A DNA stretch of 64,000 nt from Parasphingorhabdus halotolerans (GTDB lineage: Bacteria > Pseudomonadota > Alphaproteobacteria > Sphingomonadales > Sphingomonadaceae). The translations under genes were made by a program, and so were the position numbers. Shown one piece after another: positions 17,953 through 26,055 of the stretch. The notes below the pieces were generated by a model. It worked only from the letters and a program-made list of their open reading frames with translations. It did no database searches and was not told the DNA's origin. Within the stretch, counting starts at the first letter, position 1; each line of letters starts with the position of its first letter. Location: NCBI RefSeq assembly GCF_012516475.1, contig NZ_CP051217.1, forward strand, positions 3,038,001-3,102,000, given 5' to 3'.

Positions 17953-19500
17953 ATGAGCCTTTACAGCATACGGGATATGACAATCGAAATAGCCGGTCAG
18001 CGGCTGGTCGAAGGCGTGAATATTGATGTGGAGGCTGGTAAATGCACGGCCATTATTGGCGCTTCGGGTTCGGGCAAAAGTCTGTCCTGTCTTTCGCCAT
18101 TTGGTTTGACGCCCGGCGCAGTTTCGGGTTCTGCAATTCTTGATGGCGTGGAACTGACCAGTGCTGACGCCGATCAAACGCGCAGGGCAAGAAGCCAGTT
18201 AACCGGCTTCATATTCCAGCAACCGCTAACGGCATTGACGCCGCACCTGACCATCGGCGCACAGCTTCGGGAAGCAGCTGCACAGGCAGGCGGCTCGCCG
18301 CTGGAACGGCATGAACTGGAGCAAAAACTGGAGCGGGTCGGGCTGTCGCGTGCCGATGAAAAGCTGGATCAATTTCCGCATAGACTATCGGGCGGCGAAC
18401 GTCAGCGGGTGATGATCGCTGCCGCCATCGCGCACCATCCCAAGTTGCTGATAGCTGACGAACCGACCAGCGCGCTGGATGCATCCTTGCGCGGCGAGAT
18501 TTTGGATTTGCTGGATGAATTACGCGCCGAGCAAGGGCTGGGCGTTTTGCTGGTCAGTCATGATCTGGCTTCGGTGGAAGGCCATGCCGATCATCTGGTG
18601 GTGATGGAAAAGGGACGCGTGGTGGAAAGCGGACCAACCACCACCATCATTGCCCAACCCAAAGAAGATTATACACGGCGTTTGATAGCTGCGACGCCGC
18701 GACTCGATGAACCCGCGCCACATTTGTCGGTTGTTGGCGAAATCCTTCTGGAAGCTAAAAATATAAGCGTTTCATTTCCGCGTCCCGGTTGGCGACGCGG
18801 CCAGATCAAAGCCGTTGACGATGTCACCCTTGTTGTGCGTGAGAGCGAAGCCTTGGCGGTGGTCGGCGGGTCCGGTTCCGGTAAATCCACCTTGGGGCGG
18901 GCGATTGCGGGGATCGGGCCGGTCACTTTGGGAACGGTATCTTGGCATGGAGAATTATTGCCACAACGGCGGGCGCGCACTGCGGGGATGCGCGCGCTTA
19001 TCCAGCCGGTTTTTCAGGACCCGATCGCCAGTCTAGATCCGCAATGGAAAGTCGCGAATATCGTTGCGGAACCGCTGAAAAATTTACGACCGGATATTAT
19101 AAAACTGGAACGTATTGAGTTGGTCCGGCAAGCATTGGAAGATGTAGGCTTGGATGCCGACTATCTGGCGCGCTCTCCAGCCAGCCTTTCTGGAGGTCAG
19201 GCCCAGCGCGTTGCGATTGCGCGTGCAATGATTGCCAAACCCAAATTGCTGGTATTGGATGAAGCGACATCGGCGCTCGATCCGTTGGTCGGGGCTTCGA
19301 TACTGGATTTGCTCGTGAGACTGCAGCGCGAAAATGCCTTGAGCATATTGTTCATTACGCATGATATCGCATCTGCACGCAGGCTATGTCATCGTATCGC
19401 AGTGCTGGAGGACGGTAGAATTGTCGAAACTGGTGATATGGCGCAAGTGACTCAGCACCCGCAGGCAGAGGTCACGCGAAAGCTGATTGCTGCCAGTTAG
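17953..19500 (+). CDS. Fused double ATPase of the peptide ABC transporter (OppD-OppF type)
   Basis: A 515-residue protein containing two complete ATP-binding cassettes. The first has Walker A GASGSGKS, signature LSGGERQR and Walker B LLIADEPTSALD. The second has GGSGSGKST, LSGGQAQR and LVLDEATSALD. The halves match OppD and OppF in order. ATG 17953 follows GAGG by eight bases; an upstream in-frame ATG at 17929 lies within oppC and is less likely. An intrinsic terminator follows. The first Walker A ends in KSLS rather than KST, a conservative change. Confidence 0.93.
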   Translation: MSLYSIRDMTIEIAGQRLVEGVNIDVEAGKCTAIIGASGSGKSLSCLSPFGLTPGAVSGSAILDGVELTSADADQTRRARSQLTGFIFQQPLTALTPHLTIGAQLREAAAQAGGSPLERHELEQKLERVGLSRADEKLDQFPHRLSGGERQRVMIAAAIAHHPKLLIADEPTSALDASLRGEILDLLDELRAEQGLGVLLVSHDLASVEGHADHLVVMEKGRVVESGPTTTIIAQPKEDYTRRLIAATPRLDEPAPHLSVVGEILLEAKNISVSFPRPGWRRGQIKAVDDVTLVVRESEALAVVGGSGSGKSTLGRAIAGIGPVTLGTVSWHGELLPQRRARTAGMRALIQPVFQDPIASLDPQWKVANIVAEPLKNLRPDIIKLERIELVRQALEDVGLDADYLARSPASLSGGQAQRVAIARAMIAKPKLLVLDEATSALDPLVGASILDLLVRLQRENALSILFITHDIASARRLCHRIAVLEDGRIVETGDMAQVTQHPQAEVTRKLIAAS

Positions 19501-19504
19501 AAAC

Positions 19505-19540
19505 GAAAAAGGCCGCCCTGTTTCCAGAGCGGCCTGTTTC
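19505..19540. terminator. Bidirectional intrinsic terminator
   Basis: AGGCCGC (19510-19516) pairs with GCGGCCT (19529-19535) around a 12-base loop. On the minus strand the stem is followed by TTTTTCG, a good U-tract for the porin gene. On the plus strand GTTTCG follows, a weaker end for the transporter operon. Confidence 0.85.
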
Positions 19541-19558
19541 GTTGACGAAATTCCGAAT

Positions 19559-20311
19559 TTAGAACGAAACGCCGAGGGTGAAAACGACGGTATCGTCTGA
19601 AAAATCATTCACCTTTGGACCGCCCATGCCAACGTACAGCAAGCTTGCGGTTAGATTTTCGGTAATTGCCCAATCCGCGCCGACGGACCAGTCAAACGTG
19701 TCGCCATCAGCCGAAATCGCCAAGCTGCCATCGGTATAGCCAAGATGGGCATTCAGTGTAATCGGCGTCGACGGGATGCCAGATGACAGGTCGGAATAAA
19801 TGTAAATATTATCATCATTCGCAATCGCTGCCTGATCCGGTGCGTAAGCAACGCCCAGTTTGGCTTCGACTGGACCCAATGTGCCGGAAATAGAAGCATA
19901 GGGCTCAAAATAATCGCTAGGACCTGCCAAACCATCTTCGCCGTTGGGGTAGATGTAATAGAGCAAGCCAACATCAACAGTAATACCGGACGCAACTTCG
20001 CCGGACCAGCCGCCATAGATATCAAGTTCGGTATGGCCAAAGGTAGGGCTGTCTTCGATTGATGATGCCCAGGTACCGATATAAAAGCCGCTTTCATGAC
20101 CGATATCAATACCGCCTTGCACAGCAATATCACCATCGGAGAATGATATTCCGCGAAAACGGTAATCGGAGGTAATTGCTGCATTGCCGGATACGGTGAT
20201 ACCGCTGGACGATTCTTCCGCTGCATCTTGAGCGAAAGCAGGCATGGCAACAGATGACAAAAGCACTGCGCCAAGGCCGAGAATGGTTTTTTTTGTATAG
20301 GACGTGCGCAT
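19559..20311 (-). CDS. TorF family putative outer-membrane porin
   Basis: A 250-residue protein with a signal peptide (ILGLGAVLLSSVAMPAFAQ, cleaved before DAAEE). The mature start GNAAITSDYRFRGISFSDGDIAVQ contains the TDYRFRGIS-type signature of the family. The rest alternates as beta strands and ends in phenylalanine (TLGVSF), as needed for Bam-dependent outer-membrane insertion. Start ATG 20311 follows AAAGGA. The substrate is unknown. The 247-base leader upstream contains two symmetrical elements. Confidence 0.88.
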   Translation of the reverse strand: MRTSYTKKTILGLGAVLLSSVAMPAFAQDAAEESSSGITVSGNAAITSDYRFRGISFSDGDIAVQGGIDIGHESGFYIGTWASSIEDSPTFGHTELDIYGGWSGEVASGITVDVGLLYYIYPNGEDGLAGPSDYFEPYASISGTLGPVEAKLGVAYAPDQAAIANDDNIYIYSDLSSGIPSTPITLNAHLGYTDGSLAISADGDTFDWSVGADWAITENLTASLLYVGMGGPKVNDFSDDTVVFTLGVSF

Positions 20312-20378
20312 GGAAATTCCTTTCTGGTTAGATGCGTATCGCCCCTCCTGGAATTCGTTTCGGTTGTCTTTTTATTGC

Positions 20379-20393
20379 GCCAGCGAGGCTGGC
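20379..20393. repeat. Short hairpin in the porin leader
   Basis: GCCAGC and GCTGGC flank a three-base loop about 70 bases upstream of the porin start codon. It could form a stem in the 5' untranslated RNA. No T-run follows on either strand. Confidence 0.4.
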
Positions 20394-20457
20394 AGCGGAC
20401 AATCTCAAAACATGCAAAAGAAAACTGCATCACTTTGCTGCGGCGCACAACAATTAA

Positions 20458-20474
20458 TGTCAGCATAGGTGACA
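20458..20474. promoter_or_regulatory. Perfect TGTCA-N7-TGACA dyad between divergent genes
   Basis: Two five-base arms separated by seven bases, 147 bases upstream of the porin start and 85 upstream of the small plus-strand gene. The spacing is right for a dimeric regulator. The regulator is unknown, and five-base arms can arise by chance. Confidence 0.35.
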
Positions 20475-20558
20475 TAAATGGGAAAGCGTTGCCAATTGGC
20501 CACAATTATCACGGACACAGCTGGTGTTTAGACGATTTTAACCATGATTTTCTAAACT

Positions 20559-20930
20559 ATGGTGATGTCCAAATTTGATCCCTTGATAAAGTCCGCAGAT
20601 GCCAATAGCCGCTTTGATGACAGTTTTGCACGTCTGCGGGCTGTCGATTCGGTAGTGGTTTTGATCGCCGATATGGCGGAGAAACAAGGCTATTCGCTCA
20701 ATCTCCCGGAACGGGAAGTGCTGGAGGCAGCCTATGCAAAAGCTTTGCGCCTCGCACAAAAGCGCTTCGATAGCATTTGCGATGAGCTTGCGGCGATGGC
20801 CCGTTCAGGAGCTCAGGCGCTACTGCAGCTCAAATCGGCAGGCCGGAATAATCTCGGTGTGGCAGCGCAAAGGCTGTTGCTCGAGATTGACAAAAAAAGC
20901 GCTGAGTTGCTCCGGATAGTTCGGCACTAA
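20559..20930 (+). CDS. Hypothetical helical protein
   Basis: A 123-residue soluble, almost entirely alpha-helical protein (ARLRAVDSVVVLIADMAEKQ, LEAAYAKALRLAQKRFD, AAQRLLLEIDKKSAELL). It has no cysteine-rich site, no membrane helix and no signal peptide. ATG 20559 or ATG 20565 could be the start. Its stop overlaps the end of the convergent mscS gene by four bases. I do not recognise a family. Confidence 0.6.
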   Translation: MVMSKFDPLIKSADANSRFDDSFARLRAVDSVVVLIADMAEKQGYSLNLPEREVLEAAYAKALRLAQKRFDSICDELAAMARSGAQALLQLKSAGRNNLGVAAQRLLLEIDKKSAELLRIVRH

Positions 20931-22252
20931 TCCGTTTCGGCAGGTCTTGTTTCCGGCGGTTCTGTTTTGATGACCGCCGATGCTGCGTCGGGCATGGTTC
21001 TAATATGCACATCGCGTTGCGGGAACGGGATCTCCACGCCATGTTCCTTGAATAAATCCCACACCCGCTTAAGCACCGCCGCCTTGAAATTACCCACGCC
21101 GGATTGCGGGTCATTTATCCAGCAACGGATTTCAAAATTCACGCTATTGTCGCCAAATTCCAGCATCCACACCACCGGTTTAGGGTGGTTAAGGACGCGG
21201 GGCACGTCAACGCAGGCTTGCTTCATCAACTCAATCGCGTGATCCATATCGGTGTTGTAGGACACGCCGACGGGGATGCTGATCCGGACATTCTTGTTGG
21301 AATAGGACCAGTTTTCAACTTCCTGCGTCATCAGGTTTTCGTTCGGAATCAGATGTTCTTTACCCTCGCGGGTGAGCACTGACACCGCGCGAACGCCGAT
21401 TTTATTCACCCAGCCATAAGTGTCACCCACCACGATTACATCACCTGGCTTTATCGAGCGGTCCATTAGCAGAATAATACCGGCGATCAGGTTGCCGATG
21501 GTTTTCTGCATGCCGAAGCCGATGGCCAGACCAAAAGCACCGGAGAATACGGCGAGAGCGGTAAAATCTATGCCCAATACATCAAGGCCAAGCATGAACG
21601 TGGCGACGAGAATGGCGACGGTTGCCAGTTTTTGCCCCAGAACCTTTTGTGCCCCGTCAAGTTCGCTGTTGCCAATAACATAATTTATCAGCTTCATCAG
21701 TACGCGGGCGACTGCGAGCAAGATAACGGCCGTCATCGCGATCGTCACGACCCAGAGCAGCGAAATGCGGTGCGTCCCGATATCGACGCCCACGCGTTCC
21801 ATCGCGATGGTTATGCGGTCGATATTGCCGACCAGACCGAGCGCGACTGAACCGAATACGGTCAGACCCATTAGGCTTCCAATCCAGTCCGGCATTCGAA
21901 CGCCGCGGATCAGGTCATTGGTGAATAGCCCCGAAGTGATGGCGATGGTTAGCGCGAAGACCACTTTTGCGATAAGCGTCCACGGCCAAAAGGCGAGGAA
22001 GATCCCGCATAATATGAATGTCGTCGCGCGCCGCGTCATATCGCGGATGCGCCGACCGGCTAATTCGCTTTCATAACCCGCTCTCTCCTCCCAGATATGG
22101 AGTAGTTTGGGGCCGAAAAATTTGCTGACGTACCATCCTGCGATTAGCGCCAAAACTACGATTCCGGCAGCTACCGCACCTTCAACATATTGCACATTGC
22201 TCGTCGTTTCCGGAACCAAGGATTCAATCTTTTTGAGCAGCGTATCGATCAT
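20927..22252 (-). CDS. MscS-type mechanosensitive channel
   Basis: A 441-residue protein with several N-terminal helices and a C-terminal MscS core. The pore helix and its continuation FSGAFGLAIGFGMQKTIGNL, then AGIILLMDRSIKPGD, are diagnostic. The beta domain follows (YGWVNKIGVRAVSVLTREGKE, IPNENLMTQEVENWS). It releases solutes after osmotic downshock. ATG 22252 overlaps the metC stop as ATGA. The order sseA-metC-mscS suggests one transcript, though a functional link is not obvious. Confidence 0.93.
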   Translation of the reverse strand: MIDTLLKKIESLVPETTSNVQYVEGAVAAGIVVLALIAGWYVSKFFGPKLLHIWEERAGYESELAGRRIRDMTRRATTFILCGIFLAFWPWTLIAKVVFALTIAITSGLFTNDLIRGVRMPDWIGSLMGLTVFGSVALGLVGNIDRITIAMERVGVDIGTHRISLLWVVTIAMTAVILLAVARVLMKLINYVIGNSELDGAQKVLGQKLATVAILVATFMLGLDVLGIDFTALAVFSGAFGLAIGFGMQKTIGNLIAGIILLMDRSIKPGDVIVVGDTYGWVNKIGVRAVSVLTREGKEHLIPNENLMTQEVENWSYSNKNVRISIPVGVSYNTDMDHAIELMKQACVDVPRVLNHPKPVVWMLEFGDNSVNFEIRCWINDPQSGVGNFKAAVLKRVWDLFKEHGVEIPFPQRDVHIRTMPDAASAVIKTEPPETRPAETD

Positions 22253-23451
22253 GATGGTTGATTGTTATAGTGTTCAAACGCTTTGGCAAGGTCGGCGATC
22301 AAATCATCCACATCTTCCAGACCAATTTGCAAGCGGACCAGCTTGCCGGCTTGGCTCCAGGGGTTCGCCGTCCGGTATTTTTCTGGATCGACCGGGAGCG
22401 CAAGGCTTTCAAACCCGCCCCAGCTATAACCGATGCCGAATAGGTCAAGGGCGTCGATAAATGCAGCGCGTGATTGCTCATCGGCATCCGGCAGCTGGAA
22501 AGAAAAGAGGCCAGACGAGCCTTTGAAATCGCGCTTCCAGATTTCATGGCCGGGGCAATCGGGCAAGGCTGGGTGAAGAACCACACCGACTTCTGGTCGT
22601 TCTTTGAGCCAATGGGCGATTTTCAGTGCAGATTGCTCGTGCCGCTTCAATCGCACTTCCAGGGTGCGTAATCCTCGTGCCGCCAGATAAGCATCGTCAG
22701 GAGAGGCAACCTGACCCAATTGCTGGGCCGTCCGTCGCAGCTGTGTCCAATATTTCTGGTGCGTCGTCGCTGCGCCCAGCATCACATCGCTGTGACCCAC
22801 GATATATTTGGTCGCGGCGACAATCGAAATATCAACGCCATGTTCGAGCGCCGGAAAAAAGCGTGATGTTGCCCAGGTATTATCGAGCAACGTAACGATG
22901 TCTGCTTTTTTGGCTGCTACGCAGATTGCGGGGACGTCCTGCACTTCGAAAGTCAGGCTGCCCGGACTTTCCAATAGGATCGCTTTGGTTTTGTCAGTGA
23001 ACAGTGACGCAATATCCGCCCCGATCATTGGGTCATAGTAATGCGCTGTTATCCCCATGCGTTTCAGGAAAGCATCGGCAAAGCTCCGGCTTGGATCATA
23101 GCTGCTGTCGGTCAGCAGAACTTCATCGCCGGGCTTGAGTACCGCAATCATTGCGCACGATATAGCCGCTACACCGGATGGATAAAGCATAGTGCCTTCC
23201 GCTCCGGGCTCCATTTCCGTCAGTGCGTCAGCAAGAGACCATTGGGTCGGTGAACCGCGTCGACCGTAAAAAAACTTTCCGTCTTCGTTGGATTTTACAC
23301 CGACGCGCAGGTCCGCCACATCATCATAAAGATGCGTGCTACCGCGCCACACGGGCGGGTTAACAACCGCGCCGGTCCACTCTTTCCGGCGACCGGAGTT
23401 TACCGCCTGTGTCGCCGGTTTGCTGCTTTTATCTGAAGTGCCCCCCACCAT
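22249..23451 (-). CDS. metC: Cystathionine beta-lyase (Cys/Met PLP enzyme)
   Basis: A 400-residue PLP enzyme that cleaves cystathionine to homocysteine, pyruvate and ammonia in methionine synthesis. Seen are YGRRGSPTQWSLADALTEME, the phosphate-binding PSGVAAISCAMIA, LLDNTWATSRFFP, and the lysine-bearing SIVAATKYIVGHSDVMLG. The N-terminal extension (about 20 residues, basic) is common. The gene lies 26 bases after the sulfurtransferase gene, so sulfur metabolism genes are clustered. The symbol rests on the beta-lyase-like active-site sequence; cystathionine gamma-synthase relatives are less similar. Confidence 0.88.
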   Translation of the reverse strand: MVGGTSDKSSKPATQAVNSGRRKEWTGAVVNPPVWRGSTHLYDDVADLRVGVKSNEDGKFFYGRRGSPTQWSLADALTEMEPGAEGTMLYPSGVAAISCAMIAVLKPGDEVLLTDSSYDPSRSFADAFLKRMGITAHYYDPMIGADIASLFTDKTKAILLESPGSLTFEVQDVPAICVAAKKADIVTLLDNTWATSRFFPALEHGVDISIVAATKYIVGHSDVMLGAATTHQKYWTQLRRTAQQLGQVASPDDAYLAARGLRTLEVRLKRHEQSALKIAHWLKERPEVGVVLHPALPDCPGHEIWKRDFKGSSGLFSFQLPDADEQSRAAFIDALDLFGIGYSWGGFESLALPVDPEKYRTANPWSQAGKLVRLQIGLEDVDDLIADLAKAFEHYNNQPS

Positions 23452-23477
23452 GATATCCTAGCAGGCGAGCAACCGGA

Positions 23478-24314
23478 TCACGCGGTTTCTTTGGGCGTAT
23501 CGGAGTCTGCGCCCCATTCGGACCAGCTGCCATCGTAAAGCGCCACTTTGTCCGCGCCTGCGAGAGTCGCCGCAAAAGATACTACGGCGGCGGTCATGCC
23601 GGACCCGCAGGTAGAAACAATGGGCTTCGACAGATCAACGCCCGCGTCATTGAACAAAGCCTTGATTTCGTCCGCAGATTTCCAGGTGCCATCGGCATTG
23701 AAGAAATTGCTGTGCGGAATATTTGACGATCCCGGAATATGGCCTTTGCCCATCCCTTCGCGTGGTTCATCCGCTTCGCCGCTAAACCGGTCTGCCGGGC
23801 GGGCATCAACGACTTGCTCATCCTTGCTGTGTAAATTGGCAAGCATTGCCGCTTTGTCGCGAATGTCCTTTTCATCTTTCCAGACGGTGAAATGGCGGTG
23901 ACGCAAAGCTTCTTTGCCCGTTTCAAGTGGTCTTTCTTCCGCTTTCCATTTGGCTATTCCGCCATCAAGTATGGCAACTTCGTGAGCACCAAATATCGTC
24001 AACATCCACCATGCGCGCGCCGCACTTTTTAGAGGGCTATCGTCATAGAGCACGATCCGGCTGCCATCACCAAGGCCCAACGACTGCATCCGGCTGGCAA
24101 ATTTTTCTGCTGGCGGCAACATGTTTTCAAAATCGCTATTGCTGTCTGCAAGCTCGCCAAGGTCCATGAAAACGGCCCCGGGAATATGCCCGGCTTCATA
24201 TTCTGCTTGCGGATTTCGCCCTGTGTCAGCCATAAATTTTGTTGCATCAACAATGCGCAAGTCCGACGCGCCGAGTTCATTTGCAAGCCAGTCGGTGGTT
24301 ACCAGCAGTTCCAT
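23478..24314 (-). CDS. sseA: 3-mercaptopyruvate sulfurtransferase (two rhodanese domains)
   Basis: A 278-residue protein with two rhodanese domains. The inactive N-terminal one has DLRIVDATKFM and AGHIPGAVFMDL. The C-terminal one has VDARPADRFSG, GHIPGSSNIP and the catalytic loop CGSGMTA. The loop length and CGSG start favour mercaptopyruvate over thiosulfate as donor. ATG 24314 is preceded by AAGGAG six bases away, better than the upstream in-frame codons. It leads the sseA-metC-mscS series. Confidence 0.93.
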   Translation of the reverse strand: MELLVTTDWLANELGASDLRIVDATKFMADTGRNPQAEYEAGHIPGAVFMDLGELADSNSDFENMLPPAEKFASRMQSLGLGDGSRIVLYDDSPLKSAARAWWMLTIFGAHEVAILDGGIAKWKAEERPLETGKEALRHRHFTVWKDEKDIRDKAAMLANLHSKDEQVVDARPADRFSGEADEPREGMGKGHIPGSSNIPHSNFFNADGTWKSADEIKALFNDAGVDLSKPIVSTCGSGMTAAVVSFAATLAGADKVALYDGSWSEWGADSDTPKETA

Positions 24315-24449
24315 TATATGCTCCTTATGTGCGGCAGCGATTGCCGCAATTGTCACGTGAATTTCTATCGTCTAGCGATTCGATTTCAAGCAGTCGAGGC
24401 TATAACGCATCGCAAGGAGAATCCACCGCTTATGTGCTTTTTGTGCAAA

Positions 24450-25988
24450 TCATTGGCGATAAAGGCTTTTCAGAAATGTCGCAGCGCTCGTGCGAAGCGC
24501 TTTCTGGTCGTGCTCAGCCGTTTTTTGCCAAGTCCGGTAGGGCATCGCCAGACGGTTATTATCGCCTAGCTTGTCCTCATTTCGCGCCAGAAAATCCCAA
24601 TACAAGGCGTTAAAAGGGCAGGCGTCGGGGCCGGTGCGCTGTTTCACATCATAGTAGCAGTTTCCGCAATAGTCGGACATTTTGTTGATGTAATTTCCCG
24701 AAGAAGCATAGGGCTTTGACGCGATTATCCCGCCATCGGCGAACTGGCTCATGCCCAGCGTGTTTGGCAGTTCCACCCATTCATAGGCATCGGCATATAC
24801 CTCCAGATACCAGCGGTGAACTGCGTGCGGATCAATCCCGGCGATAAGCGCAAAATTGCCGGTAATCATCAATCGCTGGATGTGATGGGCGTAGCTGTGA
24901 TTCAGCGTTTGGCCGATGGCTTGGCTGAGACAATGCATATCGGTGTCACCAGTATAATAGAAATCCGGCAGTGCCCGATCCGCCTTCAGAAAATTGCGGT
25001 TCACATAATCAGGTCCTTCACGCCAATAGATGCCGCGTACATATTCACGCCAGCCTATTATCTGGCGGATAAAGCCCTCGGCGGCATTGAGCGGAACCTT
25101 TTCGTCAGCATAGAGCGCAGTAACTTCCTTACATAGTGACAAGGGATCAAGCAGACCGGAATTAATGTAGGGCGAAAGGATCGCGTGCCAGAGGAACGGC
25201 TCACCAGATAGCATCGCATCCTGATAGTCACCAAATTGCGCCAGAGCATTGTCCAGAAAATTGCGTCTTTGTCGCAAAGCTTCATCATGAGTGACAGCAA
25301 AGTGGAAATGATCCAGTGACCCTGGATGGTCTGCAAAGCGCGTTTCAACCATGTCCATTACTTCCCGGGTGATGTCATCGGGTCGAAACCGAACCGGTTG
25401 CGGCATCATCAGGTCGCGTTGGGCCGGCTTGCGATTTTCGCTGTCGTAATTCCATTTGCCACCTTCCGGCTTGCCGTCATCGTCGAGCAGCAACCCCGTT
25501 TTGCGCCGCATCTCGCGATAGAAAAACTCCATCCGCAATTGTTTCTTGCCGTTGGCCCAGTTCGCAAATTCCTGATGAGTGGCAATAAACCGCGTATCTG
25601 GGAATATCTCCACGGGCACACCGAATTGGTCCTCCCAATTTTCGATCATTGCCATCACCCGCCATTCTCCAGCCTCGGTGACGCGGATGGAAGCAATATC
25701 ATGACGTTCTAGCGCCCGGGCAATTTCACCGGTAAAGCTGCCGGAATTGTCTTCATCGTCCAATCGAACATAATCGACCGTCCAGCCGCGTTCGCTTAAA
25801 GCCTTTGCATGATGCCGCATGGCAGAGAGAATATAGGTGATTTTGGCTTTATGATGTTTGACGTAGGTGGTCTCTTCGCCCACTTCCATGAGAAGCAATA
25901 TACAGTCTTTTTGCTGCTGATCCTCCAGCGACGACAGTGCAAAAGACAGTTGATCGCCTAATATCGGGATGAGAGTTTTTGAGGTCAT
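24450..25988 (-). CDS. Iron-sulfur photolyase/cryptochrome (FeS-BCP, PhrB-like)
   Basis: A 512-residue protein beginning TLIPILGDQLSF, the N-terminus of the photolyase-related family. The C-terminal FAD region has SQAIGQTLNHSYAHHIQRLM and MSQFADGGIIASKPY. Cysteines in DMHCLSQA, CGNC and DACPF match the four ligands of the [4Fe-4S] cluster in Agrobacterium PhrB, a (6-4) photolyase. It probably repairs (6-4) photoproducts with light. ATG 25988 begins the conserved sequence; the frame is open to 26030. Confidence 0.92.
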   Translation of the reverse strand: MTSKTLIPILGDQLSFALSSLEDQQQKDCILLLMEVGEETTYVKHHKAKITYILSAMRHHAKALSERGWTVDYVRLDDEDNSGSFTGEIARALERHDIASIRVTEAGEWRVMAMIENWEDQFGVPVEIFPDTRFIATHQEFANWANGKKQLRMEFFYREMRRKTGLLLDDDGKPEGGKWNYDSENRKPAQRDLMMPQPVRFRPDDITREVMDMVETRFADHPGSLDHFHFAVTHDEALRQRRNFLDNALAQFGDYQDAMLSGEPFLWHAILSPYINSGLLDPLSLCKEVTALYADEKVPLNAAEGFIRQIIGWREYVRGIYWREGPDYVNRNFLKADRALPDFYYTGDTDMHCLSQAIGQTLNHSYAHHIQRLMITGNFALIAGIDPHAVHRWYLEVYADAYEWVELPNTLGMSQFADGGIIASKPYASSGNYINKMSDYCGNCYYDVKQRTGPDACPFNALYWDFLARNEDKLGDNNRLAMPYRTWQKTAEHDQKALRTSAATFLKSLYRQ

Positions 25989-26055
25989 TGGGAAACAATG
26001 CCATAATGACGATTCAGTTCCATACGCCAAAAAGGGAGAGGTTCACAAAGTCAAT

